Shown here: positions 22,125 through 32,789 of the stretch, one piece after another
Layout of the letters: each line of letters opens with the position of its first letter
Numbering within the stretch: position 1 is the stretch's first letter
Assembly (NCBI GenBank): GCA_007026445.1
Contig: VDMD01000042.1
Coordinates: 124,001 to 188,000, forward strand
Source: Schizophyllum amplum
Taxonomy: Eukaryota; Basidiomycota; Agaricomycetes; Agaricales; Schizophyllaceae
DNA length: 64,000 bases
Direction of reading: 5' to 3'
Translations under genes and position numbers: made by a program
Notes under the pieces: model-generated
The model's database searches: none
What the model saw: only the letters and a program-made list of their open reading frames with translations
Told to the model about the DNA's origin: nothing

Positions 22125-23813
22125 ATGGATCCCGAGCCCTCTTTCGTGGACCAGATCACAACCGTCATCGCCTTACAGTGCGGACACAGTGAGCTGTCGC
22201 GCGAGGCCCGACGGTCAATTGAAGAGCGCTCGAATGACCTGCGATCCGAGAGACAGCTCATCACCGCCGAAGTAAAGCGCCTTCAAGCAGAGATCCGTCG
22301 TCTCTTCGATCGGCGCGGAAACGTCGACCGCGCGCTCGGTGTCAACCAGATGCTGCTCGCACCGATCCACAGGCTTCCCCCTGAGCTCCTCTCTGAGGTG
22401 TTCCAGCATGCCGTCCTGCGTATCGAGTTTTCAGACCGGTGGATTCGATTCCTGGACCGCGTGCTCTGTCGCGTGTGTGTAACGTGGCGAGATGTCGCTC
22501 GGGGCACACCGTTTCTGTGGACATCCATCGAGGTTGGGTACCTCAGGAATGCAAACAACCCGCTTTTTCGCCTGCAGCTGAGACTCTCTAGAGGACTGCC
22601 CCTGAGATTACTCGCGCTCGCTAGGTTCAGGAGCTTGCCGTTTTGCGAGCCATTCTTCACCAAGCTCTCGGATGCTGATGCAGCCCGCTTAGAGTGTATG
22701 GAGGTCCGTGACAGCGGATGCAGACTATCGCGGCTGCCTGCTAGGCGATTTAACGACCTACGAATGGCGGATGTTACCATTGCCGATGATCACGATCTCC
22801 ACGCCCTCGACTTTCTGGACCATGCGCCTGCCTTGCGCGACTTTACCGTCACGCTCGAGTATGAGTGCCCGGACACCGAAGTTCTTCAAGGGTTTCCTAT
22901 CCCGCATTTCCCGCTGTTTTCTTGTCTTACACGCCTGTCTCTAGGCTTCTACAATGGCTTCCCCGTCTCCGCGTTCATCGAAACACTCTCGCAATACGCT
23001 CCATCCCTGCACGAGATCAGTATGAGAAGCAGATCCAAGACGGACTGGGAAGAGACGGCGCCAAGCACCATCTGCGAGATGACCGCCCTGCGCACGGCGG
23101 TGCTCAACATGTACACGCACAAGCTGCTCCGCTATATCGACGCGCCTGTGCTTGATACTGTGGCCTTCCATGGCGACATTAACTGCAACACAGACCCCAC
23201 GGAGTCTCTCCTCGACCTCCTCACACGATCGCGGCCGCCCCTACGCGCATTCTCGCTGACGGGCCTCTTACGAGGGACTGCAGGTAATCTTCTGCAGTGT
23301 CTCGAGAAAATGGAGGGCTTGCGCGAGCTACGGGTGACGCCCATTGGATACGGCGAGAGTTTGCCGCTGGTGGCCGGCATGCTGAGCCATCTCACATGCG
23401 AGGAGGAAACGGGGCCGGTCCTCCCAGAGACGTCGCCGGTCCTCCCAGAGACGTCGCCGGTCCTCCCAGAGACGTCGCCGGTCCTCCCAGAGACGTCGCC
23501 GGTCCTCCCAGAGACGTCGCCGGTCCTCCCGGAGCTCAGGGTGTTCTCCCTGAAACTTGGCGACACAAACTCGCCGTTCATGAATTTGGAAATTAAACCA
23601 CGGCTATCGCTGATGAGGTGGTCGCGTCGGGAATCGCGCGTATGTGCGGGGCGCGCTGTGGCGGCGTTGCGGGGCGCGCTGTGGCGGCGTTGGAAGAGTT
23701 TGAGACGAATGTGGACATTTCGAATTACTAGGTCGAATGTGGACATTTTGGATCAGTCGAATGTGGACATTTCGAATCGGTCGAATGTGGACATTTCGGA
23801 TACTATGCTGTAG
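22125..23813 (+). CDS. F-box-like protein (copy C) with in-frame minisatellite insertions
   Basis: Frame of 562 aa from Met 22125 (DPEPSFVDQITTV). An earlier Met at 22086 lies in what looks like leader sequence. A short coiled coil (~residues 25-65) precedes the F-box-like domain (LAPIHRLPPELLSEVF, VLCRVCVTWRDVARGTPFLWTSI). A leucine-rich body with PRFSLMRWSRRE-like elements follows. Two changes set it apart from copy D. PVLPETS is repeated five times (21-bp units, 23415-23519). Near the end a ~21-bp duplication around GGGCGCGCTGTGGCGGCGTTG shifts the frame, replacing the normal ALEEF ending with ALRGALWRRWKS, then three NVDI repeats. It is divergent from the MYND fragment on its left. Possibly still functional, with an altered tail. 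Confidence 0.78.
   Translation: MDPEPSFVDQITTVIALQCGHSELSREARRSIEERSNDLRSERQLITAEVKRLQAEIRRLFDRRGNVDRALGVNQMLLAPIHRLPPELLSEVFQHAVLRIEFSDRWIRFLDRVLCRVCVTWRDVARGTPFLWTSIEVGYLRNANNPLFRLQLRLSRGLPLRLLALARFRSLPFCEPFFTKLSDADAARLECMEVRDSGCRLSRLPARRFNDLRMADVTIADDHDLHALDFLDHAPALRDFTVTLEYECPDTEVLQGFPIPHFPLFSCLTRLSLGFYNGFPVSAFIETLSQYAPSLHEISMRSRSKTDWEETAPSTICEMTALRTAVLNMYTHKLLRYIDAPVLDTVAFHGDINCNTDPTESLLDLLTRSRPPLRAFSLTGLLRGTAGNLLQCLEKMEGLRELRVTPIGYGESLPLVAGMLSHLTCEEETGPVLPETSPVLPETSPVLPETSPVLPETSPVLPETSPVLPELRVFSLKLGDTNSPFMNLEIKPRLSLMRWSRRESRVCAGRAVAALRGALWRRWKSLRRMWTFRITRSNVDILDQSNVDISNRSNVDISDTML
23415..23539. repeat. In-frame 21-bp tandem repeat in F-box copy C
   Basis: Five near-exact copies of CCGGTCCTCCCAGAGACGTCG plus a diverged sixth unit that is the ancestral site (CCGGTCCTCCCGGAGCTC). 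Each adds the seven residues PVLPETS. Confidence 0.95.
23708..23808. repeat. Short tandem repeat at the end of F-box copy C
   Basis: The motif TCGAATGTGGACATTTCG recurs with ~24-bp spacing, giving repeated SNVDIS residues. Copy D has a single such end (HSNVDMS). Confidence 0.85.
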
Positions 23814-23869
23814 GAAAAAGTTATTCATTGACTGTTTGGATGAAATAAGTAGGACCGGTTCGGGAGGCA

Positions 23870-26340
23870 GCCTCATTGAGCAGAGACGTGTAAAGCAGAC
23901 CGCTCGCAAGCCTCAAAGGGGAACGTCGTCGTCTCCGCACTCGAGTCGAAGGTCGTCGAAGCTGTCCGAGCTCGTGGTCTCGTGGTCGATGCCGCCGCCC
24001 GCCTGTATTGTCGAAGCCCACCGCCCGCGGTCGAAACCCCGCCGCCTATAGTTGAGGAGCAAGCCGCCCGCCACCGGCTGTGGTCGTGGTCGAAGTCCCG
24101 CTCGTGGTCGGGGAAGCCCCGCCCACCGCCCGCGGCAGTGGAAGCCCGCCGCCCGGGGTCTCGTGGTCGTGGTCGAAGCTGTCCGAGCTCGTGGTCGACG
24201 CCCCGCCCGCGCTCTCGTGAGGTCGATACGCCCCGCCCGCCTGTATTCGACAAAGTCCCGCCCGCGGCTGTGGAGTCGATACGCCGCCCGCCCGCGCTCA
24301 TCGAATCCGCCCACCGCCCGGCTGTGGTTGAGGTCGAAGCCCACCGCCCGGTGTCGAAGCCCCGCCTGCCCGGCTGTGGTCGAAGTCCCGCCCGCGGCCG
24401 CGGCAGTGGTCGAGGAGTCGACGCTGGTGGTCGAAAAGCCGGGAGAGTGAAGTCCCGCCAGCGGCTGTGGTCGAAGGCCGCCCTGGCCGCGGAGTCGACG
24501 CCATCGGTCGTGGAGGTCGATACGCCCGCCCGCCCGCCTGTGGACGTCGAAGGCCGCTTGTGGTTGAGGGGAGTCGACGGTGGTCGTGAGGTCGAAGGCC
24601 CGCCCGCGCTCTCGTGGTCGACGAAGACGGCTGTGGTCGAGGAGTTGAAGCCCGCGCTCTCGAGGAGTCGACGCCGGGAGAGGTCGAAGCCCTCGGCGAT
24701 CGAGAGTAGTCGACAGTCGTCTGTAGTCGGGACTCGGGGAGTCGACAGTCGGCCGCGGTCGAGGTCGAAGTCCCGCCCGGGCGCGAGGAGTCGAAGCCGT
24801 GAGACTCGAGGAGTCGAAGCCGTGAGACTCGAGGAGTCGAAGCCGGGAGACTCGAGGAGTCGAAGCCGGGAGACTCGAGGAGTCGAAGCCGGGAGACTCG
24901 AGGAGTCGAAGCCGGGAGACTCGAGGAGTCGAAGGCCGGCCGGGGTCTCGTGGTCGTCGAAGGCCGTCCGCAGGCCGCGGTCGAGGTCGAGGACGTGGTC
25001 GGTCGTCAAAAGCCCCGGGAGAGTGAGTCGAAGCCCGCCCGCGGTCGTAGTCGAGGTCGAGGCCTGTGGTCGATACACCGCCCGGGGTCTCGTGGTCGTG
25101 GTCGAAGGCCCGGGAGAGTGAGTCGAGAGGTCGACGCCCGCGGCCGCGCTCGTCGAAGATGTCGAAGCCGCGGCTGTGGCCCCCGCCCGGCTGTGGTCGA
25201 GGAGTCGAAGGTGCTTGTGGTCGAAAGCCCGCCGCAGGCCGCGGTCGAAGTCCCGCCCGGCTGTGGTCGAAGTCCCACCGCCCCGCGCTTGTGGTCGTTG
25301 AAGCCGCCCTCGGTGGTCGAGATGTCGAAGCCGGGAGAGTGAGTCGAAGTCCCGCCTGTGGTCGAGAGTAGTCGAAGTCCTGCCTGTGGACGTCGAAGTC
25401 CCGCCCGGCTGTGGTCGTGGAGTCGAAAGCCCAGCCCGCCTGTGGGAGTCAAAAGCTGCTCGGCTGTGGTCGTGGAGTCGACGCCGGCCGAGCTCTCGAG
25501 GTCGAAGGTCGCCCGCCTGTGGTCGTGAGGTCGAAGCCGAGGTCGTAGTCGGGGAGTCGAAGGCCCGCCCGCCCGCGGTGCTTGAGGAGTCGAAGCCACC
25601 CGCGCTCGTCTATGGTCGTCGAAGATGTCGAGGAGTCGACGCGGTCGAGGTCGACACTGGTCGGCCGTGGTCGAAGCCGCCCGCCTGTGGTCGAGGTCGA
25701 GGAGTCGAAGTCGCCCGGCTGCGGCCGTCGAAGGCCCGGCCGCCGGTCGTGGACGACGAAAGCTGGGAGAGGTCGACGCCAGCGGCACTCGTCGAGTCGA
25801 AGTCCGCCCACTTGTGGTTCAAGTTGGGGAGTTGGCCTGTGGTCGAAGTCCGCCCGGGCGCGCTTGTGGTCGTTAGGCCGCCATCGGTCGAGGAGTCGAC
25901 TGTAGTCGTGGACGTCGAAGGTCCGCGCTCGTGGTCATGAGGTCGAGGACGTCGAAAGCTGCCTGTGGTGGCCGAAGAGGCCCGCTTGTGGTCGTCGAAG
26001 CCGCGCCCGGCTGTGGTCGACGACGTCGAAGGCCCGCCGCGGTGCTTGAGGATGTCGAAGGCCGCCCGGGCGCGAGGAGTGGGCGAAGCCCGCGGTGGAG
26101 GTCGAGGGAGTGGGCGAATCCCGCCCGGCTGTGGTGGGGGAGTCGACAGCCGCTCGTCGTGGTCGAGGGCCCGCGGTCGTCGACTGTGGAGTCGGAGGCC
26201 GCGAGTCGAGGAGATGTCGTGGAGTCGAAGTCCCGCCCGGCTGTGGTCGAGAGGAGTCGAAGCCCCGCCCGGCTGTAGTCGGGAGGTCGAAGTCCTGGGC
26301 CGCCGCCCGGCTGTGGTGGAAGTCCCGTGCTCGTCTATGG
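23870..26340. repeat. GTCGA-rich GC minisatellite tract (middle, ~2.5 kb)
   Basis: The longest tract of GTCGAAG, CCCGCCCGCGG and GGTCGTGGTCGA units. Long frames are open on both strands at once (up to ~400 codons) with Arg/Ser/Pro monotony and no conserved motif. This is expected from a GC-rich repeat lacking A/T-rich stops, not from genes. A regular sub-array is listed separately. Confidence 0.85.
24788..24932. repeat. 23-bp tandem sub-array
   Basis: About six units of GAGGAGTCGAAGCCGGGAGA plus CTC (two of them GTGAGA variants), highly regular. The period is not a multiple of three, so it cycles through all frames. Confidence 0.9.
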
Positions 26341-26900
26341 TCGGCGTATGTAGAGGCAGATACAGAGGGGATGGGGTGGGCGGAGACGAAGGGGATGGTG
26401 TAGGGGAGGGGTACGGTGTAGGGGTACGGGGACGGTGGAGAGAGGGGACGGTGGAGGCAGAGGAGGAGGGGACAGGGGGCGGATGGGGAGGGGACGGCGT
26501 AGAACGAGGGACGCGGAGAGGGGATGTGGAGGGGGATACGGCAAGGGGATGATGGAGAGGGATACGGCAAGGGGATGATGGAAGCGGACACGGCGAGGGG
26601 ACGGTGCGCACAATGACGGCAAGGGGATGGGGTAGGGGGACACGGCATGGAGAGGGAGATGCGAGGCGTGGAGAGGGAGGGGATAGTGTAGGCGGATATG
26701 GAGGGAATGATGTGTGCGACACGAAGGGGGCGATGTAGAGGATACAGCGTGCACGATGTACGTGGAGGGACACGAATAGGACAAGGTGGAGAGGGGCACG
26801 AACAGGACGGTATACAGGGACACGGCATGGAGAGGGCGATGCGAGGCATGGGGATGACGATGCACGGTGTGAGGTGAGGGATCAAAGAGCCAAGGTTGGC
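26340..26900. repeat. Purine-rich degenerate minisatellite tract (middle)
   Basis: GGGGATGG, GGGGACGG and GGACACGGCATGGAGAGG-type units, one-stranded purine bias. It resembles 20.88-21.40 kb and occupies the same position next to a GTCGA tract. Confidence 0.75.
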
Positions 26901-26932
26901 GCAAGAGACATACGCGAAGGTCTGAGGGCTCC

Positions 26933-27400
26933 CTAGATGGTCAGAACGACGGGTCTGGTGTACATGCCGGCTGGGATGAACGTAGTAGAGGAAAGGGGAC
27001 GTTCATATTTGGAGTATGCGACTACGATGTATGGCATGATCAAAAGAAGACTCGGGAGAAGGGTTCCTATGATGACTGGGCTCTGAGGGAAGCGCATGAG
27101 CAAAGGAGGATACTGGCAAAACATGAAGTACGCACATTTCGCGTTCTGTACATGCTCGCGTTCCTCGATGAGCGCGTCCTTGAGCTTCTGGAGCTGGACG
27201 GTGACCGCGGTGCTGCCGCCCTCTGCCGCCTGACTGCGTTCGCCAAATGCGGTGATGAAGGCGTCGAGCGTCTTGGCCGCCTTGGCCGCCGGCATGGGCG
27301 TGGACGCGGTGGGTTGAATGCGCATCGGGGGGACGAGGGGGCGTCCATGATGAGATGATGGCGGGAAAGAAAAGCGCTCGGAGGGCGGGCCGTCGGTCAC
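26933..27400 (-). CDS. Short hypothetical protein with coiled-coil segment
   Basis: On the minus strand, Met 27400 or 27325 begins a text ending in an amphipathic helix (KTLDAFITAFGERSQA...VQLQKLKDALIEEREHVQNA). A likely GTGCGT donor follows near 27138. The remaining codons to 26933 look non-coding, so further exons are unresolved. It lies head-to-head with squalene synthase, with starts about 90-170 bp apart. I do not recognise the family. Confidence 0.4.
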   Translation of the reverse strand: MTDGPPSERFSFPPSSHHGRPLVPPMRIQPTASTPMPAAKAAKTLDAFITAFGERSQAAEGGSTAVTVQLQKLKDALIEEREHVQNAKCAYFMFCQYPPLLMRFPQSPVIIGTLLPSLLLIMPYIVVAYSKYERPLSSTTFIPAGMYTRPVVLTI

Positions 27401-27492
27401 GTGGAGGCAAAAAGCGCCCCTGAGAGGTGCCGTCGTACGACCGCGTTCCGTCCCACAGGCTTGAGTCTTACCGTCATCCTCGAAAACTCAAG

Positions 27493-30400
27493 ATGGGCGC
27501 TGCTAAATGGATTGTGATGGCGCTCACGCACCCGAACGAGTTCAAGACGCTCGTTCAGTTCTACATTCACCATGAACAGAAGCGCGACATTACGGCCATG
27601 CAGGAACACGCCACGTCGGGCTGGGACCGCAAGACGATGCGTCGCTGCTGGGATTTCCTCGACATGACCAGCAGGTCCTTTGCCGCCGTCATCAAGGAGC
27701 TCGAGGGTGACCTCGCCAGAGTCGTGCGTGCTCAACACGTTCGTTACGCGCAGTCACTAACCACGCCCCCAGGTCTGCCTCTTCTACCTCGTCCTCCGCG
27801 GCCTGGACACGATCGAGGACGACATGACGATCCCGGACGACGTCAAGCAGCCCATCCTCCGCCGCTTCCACGAGCACACCGTCACCCCCGGCTGGACCTT
27901 CGACGGCTGCGGCCCCAACGAAAAGGACAGGCAGCTCCTCGTCGAATACGACGTCGTCGTCGAAGAGCTTCACATTCTGCAGCCCGAGTGCGTCTTGTCC
28001 CCTCTGCGTCTTGTCCTCCCACCCCCCGTCTTTTCCCTCACTGACGCGCTTCCCCTCCCCCAGATACCGCGCCATCATCGTCGACATCTGCCACAAAATG
28101 CAGGTCGGCATGGCCGACTACGCCCACCGCTACGCCATCGCCACCACCGGCTCCGCCGACCTCCCCAAGACCGGCGGCCTTCACCCAGAGAAGGCCGGCG
28201 GCCTTCACCCAGAGAAGGTCGGCGGCCTTCACCTAGAGAAGGCCGGCGGCCTTCACATAGAGAAGACCGAGGACTACGACCTCTACTGCCACTACGTCGC
28301 CGGCCTCGTCGGCGAGGGCCTCTGCCGCCTCTTCACCGCATCCAAAAAAGAGGCCCCCTGGCTCGGCGGCGAGTTGGAGTTGGCGAATTCGATGGGGCTG
28401 TTTTTGCAAAAGACCAACATCATTAGGGACTTTAGGGAGGATGTGGATGATAGGCGGTTCTTTTGGCCGAGGGAGATTTGGGGGAAGGGGGGCCCGGTGG
28501 GCGACCTCGGTTTCGACAACGTGCAAGACCTCTGCGGCACGGACACCACCACTGTCGACGGCAAGCCCTCCGTCGTCGACCGCGCCCTCTTCGTCCAGTC
28601 CGCCATGATCCTCAACGCCCTCAACCACGCGCCCGACGTCCTCGACTTTCTCCGCGTCCTCAAGAACCAGTCCGTCTTCAACTTTTGCGCCATCCCACAG
28701 ACGATGGCGATTGCGACGTTGGAGTTGTGAGTGTTGGTTGTTTTTTGGGGTTTTTGGATGGGGTTTTACTATCTTTCTGCCTTCCTTCCTCGCTTGACGT
28801 GCGAGCTCTTTCTTCACCCTCTTGCCCTTCCTTGCTCCCCCCGTCCACCCTTCACCGCACATCTACCCCATTCCCCCTGCCTCTTCCCTCCTCCCTACCG
28901 AGCTCCTCCCTTATCCTCCTTCACCCCCCTCGCTCCTCTCTCCTTTACCCTTCCTTGCTCCTTCCTTCCTCGCTCCTTTATCCCCTAACCCCCCATAACC
29001 TGACGCACGAACTAACCCCCCATAACCTCCCTTCGAGCTCTAAAACATATGCTAACCCCCCTCCCTCACCCCCTCCCCCCCTTCACACCAAAACATATGC
29101 AACCGAACTAACCACCTCCCCCCTCCCCAGATGCTTCATGAACCCGGCCATGTTCCAAAGGAATATTAAGATTAGGAAGGCGGAGGCGGCGGAGGTGAGT
29201 TTATTCTTCGTTGCGCTCGTTGAGTTTGGTTGTTGGGGGGGCGTGGTTCTCGCTTCACGGTCGGCGAGCCTTTCGTCCCTCGCCCTCCGTCCTTCCTTCA
29301 TCCGTCCTTCATCGTGGTTTCCTCCGTCCTTCGTCGTGGTTTCCGTTGTCGCTCGTGGTTTCCGTTAACGTTTGTGGTTAGCCTCCCCCTCCGTCCTGCC
29401 TATGATCCTCCGTCCCCCCCTCCTCTTCACCCCCTTTCCTTCCCCTCCCTCCCCTTCCCCTTTTTGCCTTACACCCTCACCTCCCTTCCCTTTCCCCTCC
29501 TTCCCCCTTCCCCTTCCCCCCCCTCTCCCCTTTCCCCTTCACCCCCCTTCCCTTCCTTTCTTTCACCCCCTTCCCCCGCCCCTCCCCCTTTTCTTGTGTT
29601 TTTAAACAAAAACGCCCAGCTAATCATACTGATTCGCCAACAGCTAATCATGTCCTCCACCAACCCACGCGAAGTGGCGTCCATATTCCGCACCTACGCG
29701 CGGCGGATCCACGCGAAGGTGACCCCGCGGGATCCGAGTTTTTTGGGGGTGGGGGTTGTTTGTGGGAAGGTGAGTGCGAGTTTTTTGATCTGTCTTTTAA
29801 TCAGAGAGGAGTTTGGATTGGGAGTATAAGAGTGGGGGGGGGGGGGGGGTGAGGGTGAAAGGGGGGTTTTTTGGGGATGGGAGAGGGGGGAAGGGTGAAG
29901 GGGGGTTGGGGGTTGGAAGGGTTGGAAGGGGGAGGGGATGGAGGAGGAAGGGTGGAGGGAAGGGGTGAGAAAGGGGATGGGGGTTGGAAGAGGGGTTTGG
30001 GGGTCGCTAGAGCTCTCGCTGTCGGTCGGAGCCTTTTGTCCGCTGCTGTTGGCGGGGGTCACCTCTCGCCCGAGCCCTCGCTGTCGGCGGGGGTCGCTGT
30101 TGGCGGGGGTCGCCCGAGCCCCCTTGTGGGCGAGCGTCGCCCGAGCCTGCTGCTGTCGGCGCCCGCTGTCGGCGGGGGTCACTAGAGCCCGAGCCCCTTG
30201 TGGGCGGGGCCGCCTCCACCTCTCGCCCTCGCTGTCGGCGAGCGTCGCCCGAGCCCTCGCTGGTGGCGGGGGTCGCCCGAGCCTGCTGCTGGCGGGGGTC
30301 ACTAGAGCCTGCTGTCGGCGGGGGTCGCCCGAGCCCTCGCTGTTGGCGGGTCGCCCGAGCCCTCGCTGTTGGCAGGGGTCACTAGAGCCCGCTGTCGGCG

Positions 30401-31726
30401 GGGGTGGGTCGAGTCCTCGCTGGAGCGGGAGCGGGAGAGGGAGAGGGAGCGGGAGCGGGAGTCTGCTGCTGTTGGCGGGGGTCGCTGGACGGAGTGGGAG
30501 CGGGTTGCCCGAGCTCTCGCTGCTGTTGGCGGGAGAGGGCGCTGGGATATGGGAGAGGGAGAGGGCGACGGGTGCTGGACGGAGAGGGCGTGGGAGCGGG
30601 AGAGGGAGAGGGGGCGGTCGCAGGACGGAGAGGGAGAGGGGGCGGGAGATGGAGTGGCAGGGTCGTCGTTGTTCCTTCGTTCTTCCTTCGTCGTCGTTGT
30701 GCCTTCCTTCGTCGGTCGTCGTCGTCATCGTTGCGTTTCCTTTTGTTGTCGTCGTCCACCCTTTCGTCCCCTATGCACCCTCACTAACCCACCCCCCTCC
30801 CTCAACCAGATCGAACAATGGTGCGAGAAGCACTACCCGTCCTTCGTCTCCGTGGACACGACGGGTCCTGCGTTTGATCCGATGGATCCGAGGTGGGTGT
30901 TTGCTTGTGAAGTCGAGGTGGTGTTTGGGGGCGGAGGTGTTTGGGGGTGGAGGCGGTGTTTGAATCCTATGCAAATCTACGAATCTGTCTCTCTAACATC
31001 CCCGTCTCTGACCTCCACCGAATCCCGTATCTAACACCCCCCCCCCCCCCTTTTCAACCACTAATACCACCCCTGACCCTACCATTTCCGTCACTAACCC
31101 TAACTATGCAAATCCGTCGCTAACCCCTCCCTTTCAACCCCGTCGCTAACACCACCCCCCCTATCCCAGATCCCTCCTCGCGCTGGCGGACCAGAAGCGG
31201 GACCAGGAGATGGCGCAGAAGAAGCGGGTGGAGGAGATGCGGGCGCGGTTGGGGAGGTTGGAGGGGGTGCAGCAAAGAGGTGAGTTGTCCGTTCTATCAT
31301 GAGTGTCCGTTCTATCATTTCACTGAATTCCCTCCCCTCTGCCCTCGCTTTCCGACCCACCCTTCCTTCCTTCCTTCCCCGTCCCTTCTCACCTCCCTCA
31401 TCCCTCCTCTGCCTCCCCTACTCCCCGCCCTTCTTACCCCCTATCTACCCTTGCCTCCCTGCCTTCCCCCTTCCCTTCCCTTCCCTCCACCTGTGACCCA
31501 AAAAAAACCTCCCAAAAAACCTCCTACCCTTCTCTCTCCTAACCAAAACCCCCACACAGACCCCCCCTCCGACTCCCTCCTCCAACCCCTCCTCTGGATC
31601 GGCAGCGCCCTGTTGACGATCCTGGCCCTCTGCGCGTTCATGATTTGGGGCATCTTGTGGTGGTTTGGGGAGGTGGAGAGTGTGTGGGAGGGGGTTTGGG
31701 GGAGGGGGAGGGAGTTGAGGGTGTAG
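27493..31726 (+). CDS. ERG9: Squalene synthase (farnesyl-diphosphate farnesyltransferase)
   Basis: Eight exons: 27493-27723, 27773-27987, 28064-28726, 29131-29194, 29644-29769, 30810-30892, 31170-31279 and 31560-31726. They total 1659 nt (552 aa) and all phases close. The enzyme condenses two farnesyl diphosphates to squalene, the first committed step to ergosterol, on the ER. Both catalytic Asp-rich motifs are present (GLDTIEDDMT and QKTNIIRDFREDVDD), as are DYDLYCHYVAGLVGEGL and a C-terminal membrane anchor (WIGSALLTILALCAFMIWG). It is longer than usual (about 450-500 aa) partly because GGLHPEKA-type units are repeated four times before TEDYDLYCHYV. Five of the seven introns are 270-1040 nt of C/T- or G-rich low-complexity sequence, against ~50-75 nt for the first two. 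Confidence 0.95.
28171..28266. repeat. In-frame 24-bp tandem repeat in squalene synthase
   Basis: Four near-identical 24-bp units (CCGGCGGCCTTCACCCAGAG plus AAGG) encode GGLHPEKA, GGLHPEKV, GGLHLEKA and GGLHIEKT between the MADYAHRYA helix and TEDYDLYCHY. Confidence 0.95.
29770..30809 (+). repeat. Minisatellite-filled intron 5 of squalene synthase
   Basis: A 1040-nt intron (GTGAGT...CAACCAG) packed with G-rich runs, including a G15-like run near 29835. Degenerate TGTCGGCGGGGGTCGCCCGAGCC units of ~25 bp fill roughly 30020-30480. The frames it contains are compositional artefacts. Confidence 0.85.
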
Positions 31727-31739
31727 ACACCCCACCCCC

Positions 31740-32480
31740 TAGCGGGGGTGGGGGGGTTGAGGGAGTAGGGAGAGGGGGGATGGGTGAAGGGGAGGGGGAG
31801 GGGGAGGGGGAGGGGGGTTGAGGGAGGGGAGTTGAGGCAGTAGGGGAAGGGGTAGGGGGTGGGGGGAGTAGGAGGGAATGGGAAGGGTTGAGGGAAGGCG
31901 GCGGACAAAACACAACATAACATACTATCGGCGCGTTTGATTGATACTTACTCGCCGCGTTTTTATTTTACTCGCCGCGTTTATTGATACATTTTCCTCT
32001 TATGGGTCTTCATTACTTCGTGCGAGATGCGAGAAGTTTGAATGGTGCGAGAGGCGGGGGCTTTGACTGGTGTGAGACGCGAGGGATTGGCGGGTGCGAG
32101 GTAGGATACGCGAGGGCTTGGCGAGACGCGAGATGCGCTGAGGGCTTGGCGAGCGCGAGGGCTTAGTGGGTGCGAGACGCGGGGGCTTGACTGGTGTGAG
32201 AGGCGGGGGCAGCTGCGTGACACGCATCGTACTGGCAGACGTGACGCGCTTCGTACTGGCAGGTGTGACGCGAGTCGCGGGGGCTTTGACTGGTGTGAGA
32301 CGCGAGTCGGGCTTCACTACTTGACGCGAGTCGCAAGGGCTTTGACTGGTGTGAGACGCGGGGGCAGCTGCGTGATCTGCGGGATGCGAAGGTATGATGC
32401 GAAGGTATGATGCGAGGTGCGAAGGTATGATAGAGTATGATGCGAGGTGCGAGCTTGAGGGCAGGCGTGACGTGCATCGT
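31740..32480. repeat. Low-complexity and degenerate GCGAGACGCGA repeat region
   Basis: G-rich run (31740-31890), then irregular repeats of TTGACTGGTGTGAGACGCG and AAGGTATGATGCGAGGTGCG. No gene was recognised. Confidence 0.7.
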
Positions 32481-32521
32481 AAGTTCTCCGCTACATCGTA
32501 AGTTCTCCGCTACATCCACTG

Positions 32522-32780
32522 GTCCAACCCACAGGAGGAATTCTACATCCAGTCCACCAGGAGGAATTCCACATCCAGTCCACCAGGAGGAAGCCTACAT
32601 CCAGTCCACCAGGAGGAATTCTACATCCAGTCCACCTGGAGGAATTCTACATCCAGTCCACCTGGAGGAAACCTACATCCAGTCCACTAGGTGGACGCTT
32701 ACATCCAGTCCACTAGGTGGATGCTTACATCCAGTCCACTAGGTGGACGCTTACATCCAGTCCACCAGGTAGCAGCCTTC
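32522..32780. repeat. 26-bp minisatellite array
   Basis: About ten units of the form AGTCCACCAGGAGGAATTCT plus ACATCC, drifting from a GGAGGAA type on the left to a TAGGTGGACGC type on the right. Confidence 0.92.
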
Positions 32781-32789
32781 CGCGCGGCT

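Noticed and set aside
23873..26340. Long frames (up to ~400 codons) on both strands in the GTCGA tract
   Set aside because: They overlap each other in several frames on both strands, have monotonous Arg/Ser/Pro/Gly text and no motif. Open frames are expected from a GC-rich repeat lacking stop triplets.
29770..30809. Frames of 200-340 codons within squalene synthase intron 5
   Set aside because: They lie in a G-rich minisatellite between two exons whose splice sites close the squalene synthase frame.
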